Of a DNA stretch of 64,000 nucleotides, positions 26,137 through 35,131 are shown piece after piece. How positions within the stretch are numbered: the stretch's first letter is position 1; each line of letters begins with the position of its first letter. The position numbers and the translations under genes were made by a program. Source of the stretch: Paenibacillus lactis (GTDB taxonomy: Bacteria > Bacillota > Bacilli > Paenibacillales > Paenibacillaceae); assembly GCF_017873605.1 (NCBI RefSeq), contig NZ_JAGGKI010000006.1, positions 1 through 64,000 on the forward strand, given 5' to 3'. Below the pieces are notes generated by a model that saw only the letters and a list, made by a program, of their open reading frames with translations, had not been told where the DNA came from and ran no database searches.

Positions 26137-27030
26137 TTATTCCGCTGCAGACCTGGACTGAGAGGGGGTCATCCCCTTGTACTGTTTATACAGCTTCGTA
26201 AAATAATTCGGATTGCTGCAGCCGACAATCCCGGCAATTTCCGTGATGGTTAAGGTGCGCTCGCGAAGCAGCCTCTCAGCCTCGTTCATCCGGGTGAGGT
26301 TGACGAAGTCAACGAAGGTCCGGCCGGTAAGCCTTTTAAACATTTTGCAGAAATGGAAGGGATTCAAGCCAACCTGCGCGGCCGCCTCCTCCACGGAGAT
26401 TTTCTCGCCGATTTCGGTTTCGATCCGGCTGATCAGCTGCTTGAAACGCTCACGATTGGCAAAATACGTCTCCGCTGGCTTCTCCGCCAGATGAGAGGGC
26501 AGAAAGGCTCTTGCAAGCTCTACGAAAAGGGTGTAAAGCTTGGTTTTGGCTATCAACTGGTACGCGGGAGGACGTGAGCTTAACTCGTCGATGATTTCTT
26601 CGATCAGTCTATCGTAATCATGGATCACCGGATTGGCCTCGGCCGGCTTAATAGGGAATCTCAGCTTTCCTTCGAGATACGGGGCTACATAGCGGGTATG
26701 GAGCGGGTCATGGATGAAGTCGTTGAACAGCGACCCGTTGACAACGACACAATCAAATCGAACATCCCCATCCTCGCTTGCATAGCCGACATGGAGGCAA
26801 CCGCCAGGAATTATCATGACATCGCCTGGCTTCATGGCATACGGCGCCGTGTCGATATGAAAGACGGCATACCCCTCCCGCATGCGAATGATTTCGAAGT
26901 GCTCGTGCCAATGAAGATACAGGATGCAGTCTCTACTTCGCGCGTTCGGACTAAAGTTGCGGAAGACCTGTACCGGGTAGGCCTTATAATCAAGCCTGGT
27001 GTTTTCGTGCAGCTCTTTCGGATTGGACAT
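26137..27030 (-). CDS. AraC family regulator with cupin sensor domain
   Basis: A 297-residue regulator. The N-terminal cupin (about 20-120) contains LHWHEHFEIIRMREG and GDVMIIPGGCLHVGY. The C-terminal double helix-turn-helix shows ISVEEAAAQVGLNPFHFCKMFKRLTG and ITEIAGIVGCSNPNYFTKLYKQYKG. GAGGTG precedes the ATG. It is divergent from the Gfo/Idh/MocA oxidoreductase and GH2 genes, 233 bp away, and is their likely regulator, probably responding to a sugar. Confidence 0.9.
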   Translation of the reverse strand: MSNPKELHENTRLDYKAYPVQVFRNFSPNARSRDCILYLHWHEHFEIIRMREGYAVFHIDTAPYAMKPGDVMIIPGGCLHVGYASEDGDVRFDCVVVNGSLFNDFIHDPLHTRYVAPYLEGKLRFPIKPAEANPVIHDYDRLIEEIIDELSSRPPAYQLIAKTKLYTLFVELARAFLPSHLAEKPAETYFANRERFKQLISRIETEIGEKISVEEAAAQVGLNPFHFCKMFKRLTGRTFVDFVNLTRMNEAERLLRERTLTITEIAGIVGCSNPNYFTKLYKQYKGMTPSQSRSAAE

Positions 27031-27187
27031 GGGCTCACCTCAAACCGCAAGATCAGAGTGGTAATGCACAAGGTTATATAGAGATTAACAAAAAATCTGC
27101 TTATATAATGAAGTTGCTTCATTTACAGTAAGCCAATATTCGAATGATTTCAACCGGGTGCTTATCTCAATGAGAAGTCGACTAAGG

Positions 27188-27202
27188 CGGACAGATTGTC
27201 CG
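27188..27202. promoter_or_regulatory. Small perfect inverted repeat before the oxidoreductase-GH2 unit
   Basis: CGGACA-GAT-TGTCCG is a perfect 6-bp dyad with a 3-bp spacer, about 62 bp upstream of the oxidoreductase start, between two divergent genes. An operator role is inferred from position only. Confidence 0.35.
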
Positions 27203-27263
27203 ATCTTATCTGCCCGGCGATGCAATGGAGCACCTAAAAATCTGATGTGGGGAGCATGAGATC

Positions 27264-28304
27264 ATGACCAAGCCATTTAAAGTCGTCGTTGCCGGATGCG
27301 GCCATATGTCGAATACATGGGTGGACTATGCAAAAGGAAGAGCAGATACGGAAATCGTAGGTTTGGTGGATATCCAGGAATCATTCGCCGTTGCCATGGC
27401 AGACCGCCACGGCCTGGTATGTCCCGTATTTACCGATGTCACCGACGCGATCCAATCGACCGGAGCCAATGTAGTATTTGACGTAACCGTCCCTGCTAGC
27501 CACTATGCAATCAGCACAGCTGCCCTTAAGCATGGATGTCATGTTTTTAGTGAAAAACCGCTCGCTGAATCCATGCCGGAATGTCTGGAAATCGTGCGTC
27601 TAGCTCAAGAAACCGGGAGGACGCATGCCGTCATGCAAAATCGCCGCTTTGATCCGCGCATACGGGCATTTAAAGAGCTGATTGACAGCGGTTCCATCGG
27701 AAAGCCGGGTTTTATGGCAGCCGATTTTTTCCTAGGGCCGCATTTCGGCGGATTTCGGGATGTCATGGATAGCCCGCTGCTGCTGGATATGGCGATCCAC
27801 ACGTTCGACCAAGCACGCTTGATCAGCGGAGCGGACCCGGTATCCGTATACTGTCACGAATTTAACCCGCCGGGGTCCTGGTATGCCGGCAATGCAATGG
27901 CCGTGTGCATCTATGAGATGTCGGATGGTTCGGTGTTCAACTACCGCGGCTCATGGTGCGCGGAAGGGGTTCAGACCTCATGGGAAGCTGCATGGAGGGT
28001 GACGGGAGAGAGGGGCACCGCCATCTGGGACGGACATGACGAGATTTATGCGGAGGTTGTCGCCCCTAGTGATCAGACAGGCCAGTTTATCCGGAAATAT
28101 GAGCGCATAAATGGAGTGCTCCCGGACATGGCGAAGATCGGTCATCATGGATGCCTTGAGCATATGTTCGATTCCCTGCTGAACGGGACGAAGCCGGAGA
28201 CCGATTGCAGCGATAATATTTACAGCATGGCTATGGTGCTCGCCGCCCTGGAAAGCGCTAAGACGGGCCGTAAAGTGATGATTTCGGATGTGCTGGGAGC
28301 TTAA
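27264..28304 (+). CDS. Gfo/Idh/MocA family NAD(P)-dependent oxidoreductase
   Basis: A 346-residue protein. The Rossmann fold starts VVVAGCGHMSNTWVDYA, followed by the family motif SEKPLAESMPECLEIV (about 95-110) with the conserved EKP Lys, and a C-terminal alpha/beta domain containing DMAIHTFDQARLISGADP, where the DxxxH-type His lies at the active site. The family oxidises or reduces sugars, inositols and uronic acid derivatives. It precedes the GH2 gene by 23 bp with GAGGAGG between, so the two are co-expressed. Confidence 0.9.
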   Translation: MTKPFKVVVAGCGHMSNTWVDYAKGRADTEIVGLVDIQESFAVAMADRHGLVCPVFTDVTDAIQSTGANVVFDVTVPASHYAISTAALKHGCHVFSEKPLAESMPECLEIVRLAQETGRTHAVMQNRRFDPRIRAFKELIDSGSIGKPGFMAADFFLGPHFGGFRDVMDSPLLLDMAIHTFDQARLISGADPVSVYCHEFNPPGSWYAGNAMAVCIYEMSDGSVFNYRGSWCAEGVQTSWEAAWRVTGERGTAIWDGHDEIYAEVVAPSDQTGQFIRKYERINGVLPDMAKIGHHGCLEHMFDSLLNGTKPETDCSDNIYSMAMVLAALESAKTGRKVMISDVLGA

Positions 28305-28327
28305 TGAATCGCTGAGGAGGAATCATA

Positions 28328-30007
28328 TTGATCAGGCTATTCAATACACATCAAATCCGTAAGATCGAGGAGCTGGAGGGGATGTGGGATTTCGCGCCTG
28401 CAGCCGCTCTAGGGGAACCCCCTGAAGCATTTCCATACAAGCTGCCCGTTCCCGGCTGCTGGGAATTGCATCCCCAATTCGGAACCTACAGGGGGACGGG
28501 GGTCTACAGAAAACGGATCAAGTTAACAGAGAAGACCCATTTACGTTTGGTTTTTAAAGGAATCAGCCACACGGCTCAAGTGTACTTTGATGGGCTACTG
28601 GTTGCCCGTCATTACAATGCGTATACCGCATTCGATGCAGTCATCCCTGATGTGGAGCCAGGGGAGCACGAGCTTCTGGTCTACTCAGACAATGCTTTCA
28701 GCGAGGCCTCCGCGCTTCACGTCCCGAACGACTACTATACGTACGGAGGAATCATCCGGCCGGTCGTGCTTGAAGAGATCGGTGATCTGTACATCGAGAA
28801 CGTCATGTTCACTCCTCACAGAGAGCAAGGCAGCTGGCAAGGGCAATGGAAGGTGATCATACGCAATATCGGTCAAGTGACCAAGAAGGCTGATGTCCAG
28901 GGAAGACTGGCAGGTTCAAATTTGCCGCTGGGCAGCTGTGTGGTCGGTCCTGGCGAACGTGGAGAACTAATTGTGACGTTGCCATACCCGGATGTACAGG
29001 AGTGGTCGCTGGAGCAGCCGAATCTATACGAGCTTCGAGCTGTCCTAACGGTGGACGAATCCGACTGCGACGATTGGATCGACCGGATCGGGTTCAGAGA
29101 AATAACAACCTGTAATGGAAAACTGCTACTGAACGGCCGTGAGCTTGTGCTCAAAGGCGTGAACCGGCATGAGGACCATGCGCTGGCAGGAGCAGCGTTT
29201 CCGCTGCAGCTGATGGCAAAGGACCTTGAGCTTATCGTTGATCTGGGGTGCAATGCAGTTCGAACAAGCCATTATCCGTATGATGAACGTTTTCTGGATA
29301 TGTGCGATGAACGAGGTATAGCGGTGTGGGAGGAGAACCATGCCCGGGGATTAAGCCTGGAGCAGATGATGAATCCGAATTTTGCTTGGCAGAGCGAGCA
29401 GGTCACCCGGGAGATGGTGGAGCAGCACTTCAATCATCCTTCCATTCTGATCTGGGCGGTCCTGAATGAATGCGCCAGCGATACCAAGGAAGGCAGGGTG
29501 CATTACGAGAAACAGCTGACTCTAATAAAAGAGCTGGATTCCAGCCGCCCCCGTTCCTTTGCGTCTCATCATCGGGACCGGGAGCTATGTTTTGATTTGG
29601 CGGATATCGTGTCATTTAATCTGTATCCTGGATGGTATACAGATGAAGATCCCGGCGAACTGGCGGATCAGGCAAGGGCTTGGGCCGATGCGCTCGGCGG
29701 GAGAGGAAAACCGATGATACTGAGCGAATTCGGGGCGGACGGCTTCTATGGCTTTCGAAGTCCGAATCGGGAGAAGGGCTCCGAGGAGCGGCAGGCTGAT
29801 ATTTTGCGCAGCAACCTCGAGGCGTACATACGACGTGACTACATTTCCGGTATGTTCATCTGGCAATTCAGCGACTGCCGGGTCACGGAAGGGCTGGGGT
29901 GGCTGCTATCCCGCTCATGCACCCGAAACAGCAAAGGCCTGGTCGACGAGTATCGTCGCCCGAAGCTTGCATATGAAACGGTAAGGGAGGTACTTAGAGA
30001 GAATTAA
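28328..30007 (+). CDS. Glycoside hydrolase family 2, probable beta-glucuronidase
   Basis: A 559-residue cytoplasmic GH2 enzyme from TTG 28328 (GAGGAGG 7 nt upstream). The jelly-roll N domain (about 10-150) and immunoglobulin-like domain (155-255) precede the TIM barrel. The acid/base is E381 (AVLNECASD) and the nucleophile E467 (ILSEFGADGFYG). N534-S-K536 followed by G corresponds to the NxK motif that E. coli beta-glucuronidase uses to bind the uronate carboxylate, so glucuronidase rather than galactosidase specificity is favoured. It would split saturated glucuronides, complementing GH88, which handles unsaturated ends. Confidence 0.85.
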   Translation: MIRLFNTHQIRKIEELEGMWDFAPAAALGEPPEAFPYKLPVPGCWELHPQFGTYRGTGVYRKRIKLTEKTHLRLVFKGISHTAQVYFDGLLVARHYNAYTAFDAVIPDVEPGEHELLVYSDNAFSEASALHVPNDYYTYGGIIRPVVLEEIGDLYIENVMFTPHREQGSWQGQWKVIIRNIGQVTKKADVQGRLAGSNLPLGSCVVGPGERGELIVTLPYPDVQEWSLEQPNLYELRAVLTVDESDCDDWIDRIGFREITTCNGKLLLNGRELVLKGVNRHEDHALAGAAFPLQLMAKDLELIVDLGCNAVRTSHYPYDERFLDMCDERGIAVWEENHARGLSLEQMMNPNFAWQSEQVTREMVEQHFNHPSILIWAVLNECASDTKEGRVHYEKQLTLIKELDSSRPRSFASHHRDRELCFDLADIVSFNLYPGWYTDEDPGELADQARAWADALGGRGKPMILSEFGADGFYGFRSPNREKGSEERQADILRSNLEAYIRRDYISGMFIWQFSDCRVTEGLGWLLSRSCTRNSKGLVDEYRRPKLAYETVREVLREN

Positions 30008-30080
30008 ATATTTGACTGAGTGGTACACAAACCCTATAATCGAATCAACAAAACGATTTCATTATAGAGGGATGAGTGTT

Positions 30081-30671
30081 ATGAGCACGAACGGAAGACC
30101 CCGCGAATTCAAGGATGAAGCGGTGATTGATGCGGCGATGGAGGTATTTTGGGAAAAAGGGTACGAAGCGAGCTCCACCCAAGAGCTGTGCGAGCGGACG
30201 GGGCTGGGCAAGGGAAGCCTCTACAATGCTTTCGGCAGCAAGCACGAGCTGTTCGAGCAGGTGCTTCGGCGATACAGTCAAATCGGTCTGGATCGCTCCA
30301 TCGAGATCCTTGGCCGTCCCATTCCGGTGAAGGAGCGGCTGCGGGCGCTGTTCATATGGGCGATCGATATGGACTTTGCGGATCCGAATCACCGGGGATG
30401 CCTGGCTGTCAATGTCAGCATGGAGCGGGCCGGCCGGGATCCGATGGTCGAGCGGACCTTCGGCGAATATCTCCAGACGCTTGAGGAGCACATCATCGCA
30501 GCCATTGAGGATGGCATTCAGTCCGGTGAAATCAGCCACAAGCATTCGGCATTTCAGCTGGCACAGCTTTTTCTAAGCAGCTATTACGGTCTTCGGGTCC
30601 TTAACTCCGCCACCTTGAATCGCGACCGTGCCCTTCAAATCGTCGAGAGCACGCTGGATGTCATGTTTTAA
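30081..30671 (+). CDS. TetR/AcrR family transcriptional repressor
   Basis: About 196 residues from ATG 30081, 9 nt after AGAGGG; earlier in-frame starts at 30012 and 30072 are poorer. The TetR helix-turn-helix is at about 8-55 (VIDAAMEVFWEKGYEASSTQELCERTGLGKGSLYNAFGS). The C-terminal ligand-binding domain contains NHRGCLAVNVSMERAG, as in AefR/ComR-type members. It is convergent with the second Old Yellow Enzyme gene. Its target could be that enzyme or itself; no operator was identified. Confidence 0.9.
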   Translation: MSTNGRPREFKDEAVIDAAMEVFWEKGYEASSTQELCERTGLGKGSLYNAFGSKHELFEQVLRRYSQIGLDRSIEILGRPIPVKERLRALFIWAIDMDFADPNHRGCLAVNVSMERAGRDPMVERTFGEYLQTLEEHIIAAIEDGIQSGEISHKHSAFQLAQLFLSSYYGLRVLNSATLNRDRALQIVESTLDVMF

Positions 30672-30698
30672 ATGTATGAATCTTTCAATATATAGCGA

Positions 30699-30747
30699 AG
30701 CAGGGAGCGGCTGAAATCGCAGGATTTCAAAAGCCGTTCCCTGTGCT
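30699..30747. terminator. Bidirectional terminator between TetR and Old Yellow Enzyme genes
   Basis: A long stem AGCAGGGAGCGGCT...GAAATC / GATTTC...AGCCGTTCCCTGTGCT with small internal asymmetry lies between two convergent genes. Confidence 0.8.
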
Positions 30748-30762
30748 GTTATCGATATGCAA

Positions 30763-31743
30763 TTAAGAATGAACAAGCATTTTCTCAACAAAACGGGTAT
30801 CTTCCATTAACGGCCTCCCGACAGCGATTACATCCGCTAATTGATCTACTAGAATGAAATTGGCGAAAGCTTGCGTGCGAATATTCCCGACTGCAATCAC
30901 TGGAACGTTTACATACTGCTTAATCACCGATGCATATGGCAATTGGTAACCTTCCGGCGTCGCTAATGGAGCGTTCGGCACCAGCCCTCCCGAGGAAACA
31001 TGCACGGCATCTATTTTGGATTCCAGGTACGTCAATGCCGTCGCCACTTCAACCGGCGTGAGTCCACCTTCCGCAAAATCGGATGCGGATACTCGCAGCT
31101 GCACCGGATACTCGGACCCTACTTCGGCGCGGATCGCCTCCAGCACCTCGATAATTAGGCGAAGCCTGTTCTCCAGACTGCCTCCGTAATGATCCTCTCT
31201 CATGTTCGATAACGGGGAAAGGAATTGATGCAGGAGGTGTCCATGGGCGGCATGAAGCTCGATTCCGTCAAAACCGGCCTCCAAGCTTCTTCGGGCTGCC
31301 AGCCGGTATCGCTCGATTTCCGTCCTAATATCGTCCAAGCTCATCGCCAAGGGGATGCCATATTCATCGTCATAGGCGATAGCGCTTGGCCCCATCAGCT
31401 TATTCGTTAGAGATGGCCAGGACTTCCGGCCGCCATGCGTTAATTGAATAAAGACGGGGGTGCCTTTCTGGTGAACCGCGTTCACGATCCGCCGAAGGGG
31501 GTCAACGTGCCGGTCAGTGAAGATGCCGATATCGTCAGGAAAAAGACGGCCGTTCGGCGATACGCCGGTCGACTCGATGATGACGAGGCTGACATCCTCG
31601 GCGCGGGCAGCGTAGTGTTTTACGTGATAATCGGTCGCATAGGCTTCAGTGGTGCCTTGGTTTTGCTGCATCGGCGCCATGATGATTCGATTCCTTAGCG
31701 TTAAGCTTCCAATCTGTATGGGATCATGTACATTTGTACTCAT
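30763..31743 (-). CDS. NADH:flavin oxidoreductase, Old Yellow Enzyme family (second copy)
   Basis: A 326-residue FMN TIM-barrel. H164 and H167 (IELHAAHGHL) match the substrate-binding His pair at the same numbers as in YqjM, but residue 169 is His where YqjM-type enzymes have Tyr. The first-strand Cys is also missing (MAPMQ). DHYGGSLENRLRL and AVGRPLMEDTRF are conserved. The start ATG has AAGGAGG upstream on the minus strand. Divergent from Lrp copy 2, mirroring the pair at the left end of the window. Confidence 0.9.
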   Translation of the reverse strand: MSTNVHDPIQIGSLTLRNRIIMAPMQQNQGTTEAYATDYHVKHYAARAEDVSLVIIESTGVSPNGRLFPDDIGIFTDRHVDPLRRIVNAVHQKGTPVFIQLTHGGRKSWPSLTNKLMGPSAIAYDDEYGIPLAMSLDDIRTEIERYRLAARRSLEAGFDGIELHAAHGHLLHQFLSPLSNMREDHYGGSLENRLRLIIEVLEAIRAEVGSEYPVQLRVSASDFAEGGLTPVEVATALTYLESKIDAVHVSSGGLVPNAPLATPEGYQLPYASVIKQYVNVPVIAVGNIRTQAFANFILVDQLADVIAVGRPLMEDTRFVEKMLVHS

Positions 31744-31869
31744 ATTCGTATTCCTCCTTAAGTATGGATATGGATTGAATAATGTTCTTGTGGATTCATT
31801 GTACGTTTAAAGCGAATATATTTACATAAGGAATTCAAGGCATCCGGAGTGGAATGGTTAGAAAATTAA

Positions 31870-31908
31870 AGTTGATTCGCATCCACTGATTTGAAATTCT
31901 AATCAACT
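31870..31908. promoter_or_regulatory. Inverted repeat before Lrp copy 2
   Basis: AGTTGATT (31870-31877) and AATCAACT (31901-31908) form an 8-bp perfect inverted repeat with a 23-bp spacer, centred in the divergent promoter region. The half-site spacing is about three helical turns. An Lrp-type operator is possible. Confidence 0.4.
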
Positions 31909-31925
31909 GGCAAAGGAGCGAGATG

Positions 31926-32342
31926 ATGGATCAGATTGACCACAACATATTAAAATTGCTGGCGAACAATGCGAGAATGTCGTATTCCGAATTGGGACGG
32001 CATATCAATATGACCCAGCCGGCGGTGACGGAACGGGTACGAAGAATGGAAGAGAAAGGCATCATAAAGGCATATCGGACGATTCTTGCGCACGATAAGA
32101 TGGGAAAGGGCGTTACGGCGTTTATTCTCATACAAGCCGGTTCATGCGATAAGCTGCTGGAATTTTGCAGGCAGGCAGACGAGGTTGTTGAGCTGTATCA
32201 GGTGAGCGGGCAATATAACTATCTCATGAAGATCATGACGGAATCCATGCAATCCCTTGAAGCGTTCATTATGACATGCAGCGCTTATGGACACACTTCA
32301 ACGATGACCGTATTATCCTCTCCGATCGAATTTAAAGAATAG
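31926..32342 (+). CDS. Lrp/AsnC family transcriptional regulator (copy 2)
   Basis: About 138 residues from ATG 31926 (GGAG 7 nt upstream), so the N terminus MDQIDHNIL aligns with MDRTDVQIL of copy 1. The helix-turn-helix is YSELGRHINMTQPAVTERV and the effector domain includes SGQYNYLMKIM. The two copies match along their full length at roughly 45% by eye. It probably regulates the divergent Old Yellow Enzyme gene starting 182 bp away. Confidence 0.9.
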   Translation: MDQIDHNILKLLANNARMSYSELGRHINMTQPAVTERVRRMEEKGIIKAYRTILAHDKMGKGVTAFILIQAGSCDKLLEFCRQADEVVELYQVSGQYNYLMKIMTESMQSLEAFIMTCSAYGHTSTMTVLSSPIEFKE

Positions 32343-32466
32343 AAAGACCGGATTCATAAATTTCCATTATTCTACACAACCTATTCCGTGGCTAGGCGCG
32401 GCAGTAAACGAGCAGCGTTGTGCTCCTGAGAAAGATCGTACTGTTTGGGATGGAGGCAGATAGATA

Positions 32467-34473
32467 ATGGAAATTTTTCTGATGATTTTAATGTTTCTCG
32501 TGCTTATCGGCATTTCTAACATGATCCACCGGTTTGTCCCATTTGTCCCCGTGCCTCTGATCCAGATCGCCCTTGGGATTGCCGCAGCATTCGTTCGGTC
32601 ATTTCACCATGTCCCGCTGAATCCCGAATTGTTCATGGTTCTCTTCATCGCCCCGCTGCTATTTAACGACGGGAAGCGAACGCCTCGCAAGGAACTCTGG
32701 AAGCTCCGCTCTTATATATTGCTGCTTGCGCTCGGCTTGGTCTTTGCCACGGTTCTTATTGCCGGCCCGTTCATCCATTGGCTGATACCAACTATTCCAA
32801 TATCGGCTGCTTTCGCGCTTGCGGCGATTCTTTCACCCACGGATGCCGTAGCCGTCAGCTCATTATCGGGAAGGGCCAAGCTTCCCCCCAAAATCATGCA
32901 TTTGCTGGAAGGCGAAGCTTTGATGAACGATGCCTCCGGGCTTGTTGCCTTCAATTTTGCAATTGCGGCAACGGTGACCGGCTACTTCTCGCTGCCGAAG
33001 GCCGCCTTAAGCTTCTTCGTCATTGCGGTCGGTGGTTTGGCGGTCGGGGCGGCGCTTGGTTTGGCCGTCATTTGGTTCAGGATGCTGCTGAGAAGACTCG
33101 GGATGGAAGACGTAACGCTGCATATGCTTGTTATCATCTTGACGCCGTTCATCATCTATTTGATCGCCGAGGAACTTCATCTATCCGGCATTCTGGCGGT
33201 CGTTGCGGCAGGGGTTACCCATGCGGTGGAGAGAGACCGGATGCGGTCCGCCTCCATGAGGCTCCGTGTCGTATCGGATAGCACCTGGTCCGTCATTTTG
33301 TATACGCTAAACGGCCTTGTCTTTTTGCTGCTCGGACATGAAATTCCTGGGGTCATTAATCAGATTTGGAGTGATCCCGCTTACAATAACGGCCAGGTTA
33401 TCGGGTATATCGTTTTAATTACAGCCGTCCTTATTCTGCTTCGGCTTGTTTGGGTATGGCTTTCTACGAACCGGAATATCAAATCGGCAGTGCTGACCGC
33501 ACTGTCCGGGGTAAGAGGGGCTTTGACGCTCGCCGCCGCCTTTTCGATCCCGTTAACGCTTGCGGATGGGAGTCCGTTCCCTGAGCGGGCGCTCATTCTG
33601 TTTATTTGCGCAGGTGTTATTTTAATGACCCTTATCCTTGCCAGCAGCCTGCTTCCTTTGCTTACGCGGGAGAAGAACAAGGCGACCGCCGGGCAGGAAA
33701 CCCATGATCGGGAAGCGAGAATCCGGGTCCTGGAAGCAGGCTTGCAGACGGTGCGTGAAGAGATGAATGACGAAAATAAGGAGGAAGCCCTTCAATTAAT
33801 GCTCGTCTACACCCGGAAGCTTCAGCATACGAGATTAGCTGGAACGGGCGACATCCAAGGTGCCTGGAAAGCTACGATCGCAATAAGAAAAATGGGACTG
33901 GAGGCCGAGCGCGCCGTTGCTGAACAATGGTTGGGGGAAAAGCGGATTGCTCCTAGGGTTGCTGAGAAATTTATCGCCTCCTTGAACAAAGTCGAGCTGC
34001 TTCTTACGAGCCGTTACAGGCCCCGTTTAACCATAAAATCACTGTGGAGGCAGGTCATGCGTCTCTTAAAAGGAGGGGAGCGGCCGAAGCATCCTGCCAT
34101 GTCGCCTGATCATCCGGATTGGGATGAGTATAAGGCGCTCAAGCTCGCAGCCATCCATGCGGCTATAGATGAGCTCGAAAGCATGGAACGAACAGAAAGA
34201 CCGGCAGCATTACAGGCAGTCGTGGCGGATTACCGGGCGATGGAGCTCTACCTGTGCAATGACCGGATGTGGAGCCGTACGGTGCGCAAGATGAATAATG
34301 AGCGAAGAGAGCTGGAGCTGAAGGCCATCCAGGCGGAGCGAAATGAGATTCAAAGGCAGTTCGAGGAGGGGGAAATCGACCGGACGCTGGCAAGCCACTT
34401 CAGAATGGACGTGAATTACCGGGAAGCCAATTTGTTCGAAACGCAAGCCATGGATCAGGGCGAGAGCGTATGA
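32467..34473 (+). CDS. nhaK: CPA1-family Na+/H+ antiporter (NhaK-like)
   Basis: A 668-residue protein, close in length to Bacillus subtilis NhaK. About 12 membrane segments (1-400) include the ion-binding region AILSPTDAVAVSSLSG and EALMNDASGLVAF, whose Asp residues are conserved in CPA1 antiporters. The last 250 residues form a charged cytoplasmic tail rich in Glu, Arg and Lys, probably regulatory. GGAGG lies about 9 nt before the ATG. It exchanges cytoplasmic Na+, K+ or Li+ for protons. The symbol is by resemblance; ion preference is not readable. Confidence 0.85.
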   Translation: MEIFLMILMFLVLIGISNMIHRFVPFVPVPLIQIALGIAAAFVRSFHHVPLNPELFMVLFIAPLLFNDGKRTPRKELWKLRSYILLLALGLVFATVLIAGPFIHWLIPTIPISAAFALAAILSPTDAVAVSSLSGRAKLPPKIMHLLEGEALMNDASGLVAFNFAIAATVTGYFSLPKAALSFFVIAVGGLAVGAALGLAVIWFRMLLRRLGMEDVTLHMLVIILTPFIIYLIAEELHLSGILAVVAAGVTHAVERDRMRSASMRLRVVSDSTWSVILYTLNGLVFLLLGHEIPGVINQIWSDPAYNNGQVIGYIVLITAVLILLRLVWVWLSTNRNIKSAVLTALSGVRGALTLAAAFSIPLTLADGSPFPERALILFICAGVILMTLILASSLLPLLTREKNKATAGQETHDREARIRVLEAGLQTVREEMNDENKEEALQLMLVYTRKLQHTRLAGTGDIQGAWKATIAIRKMGLEAERAVAEQWLGEKRIAPRVAEKFIASLNKVELLLTSRYRPRLTIKSLWRQVMRLLKGGERPKHPAMSPDHPDWDEYKALKLAAIHAAIDELESMERTERPAALQAVVADYRAMELYLCNDRMWSRTVRKMNNERRELELKAIQAERNEIQRQFEEGEIDRTLASHFRMDVNYREANLFETQAMDQGESV

Positions 34474-34550
34474 AGCTCCCGCCTATTCAGCTTGAAGGGT
34501 TGTCGGCATTACGATACAATATGGAGAAAGCACTAGAAAGGGGTAGGATC

Positions 34551-35006
34551 ATGAGTATACAAAAAGCAGCGGACAAAAAAGCGCCAATGGCCTGCCCGTC
34601 CACGTATAAAACCTTTAGTCTCGCCGTACAGGCTCTGGTAGCGCTTGAGCGCCATTCGGGCAAATGCTCGAGCGGCGACCTTGCATCTTATCTGCACTTG
34701 GAGTCCACGCTAATCAGACGCATCCTGAAGACGCTCGCCCAAGAAAATTTGATCGAATCACGAGAAGGACGAGACGGCGGCTATAGGCTGAAGAAGGACG
34801 CCCAGCAGATTACGCTGGCCGAAGTATATACGGCCCTTCAGGTCCACAGCTCGCTGAGCGACAGCATGCTGGACGCAACGGCAGGGCATTGTTTTGCCGA
34901 TCAGATCAAAGAATCCTTCTCCGATATTCTGTCCGAGATTGAAGAGAACACGCTGAGTGTGCTGAGATCCCGCACGATCGCAGATATCGTCGAGCGGTCG
35001 GTATGA
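34551..35006 (+). CDS. Rrf2 family transcriptional regulator
   Basis: About 151 residues from ATG 34551, 8 nt after GAAAGGGG; a longer frame from 34470 would overlap the antiporter gene. The winged helix is TFSLAVQALVALERHSG...SGDLASYLHLESTLIRRILKTLAQENLIESREGRDGGYRL. Scattered Cys residues occur but the spaced three-Cys cluster of Fe-S IscR/NsrR is not evident, so it looks more like YwnA-type members. It precedes a nitroreductase gene whose promoter has a palindrome, the likely operator. Confidence 0.88.
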   Translation: MSIQKAADKKAPMACPSTYKTFSLAVQALVALERHSGKCSSGDLASYLHLESTLIRRILKTLAQENLIESREGRDGGYRLKKDAQQITLAEVYTALQVHSSLSDSMLDATAGHCFADQIKESFSDILSEIEENTLSVLRSRTIADIVERSV

Positions 35007-35026
35007 TTTTCATTCACAAGTAATAG

Positions 35027-35096
35027 TTGACAATTAATTGATCGCTGAATTATGCTGTGCATAAATCATCACAGTTTACTTGCGGTATAAACTGTG
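35027..35096 (+). promoter_or_regulatory. Nitroreductase promoter region with 9-bp inverted repeat
   Basis: TTGACA (35027-35032), 17 bp and TTATGC (35050-35055) form a promoter. Just downstream, CACAGTTTA (35070-35078) and TAAACTGTG (35088-35096) form a perfect 9-bp inverted repeat with a 9-bp spacer. A repressor bound here would block transcription of the nitroreductase gene; the adjacent Rrf2 protein is the natural candidate. Confidence 0.65.
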
Positions 35097-35131
35097 CATT
35101 AATTTGCACAATATAAAATGGAGGGAATACC

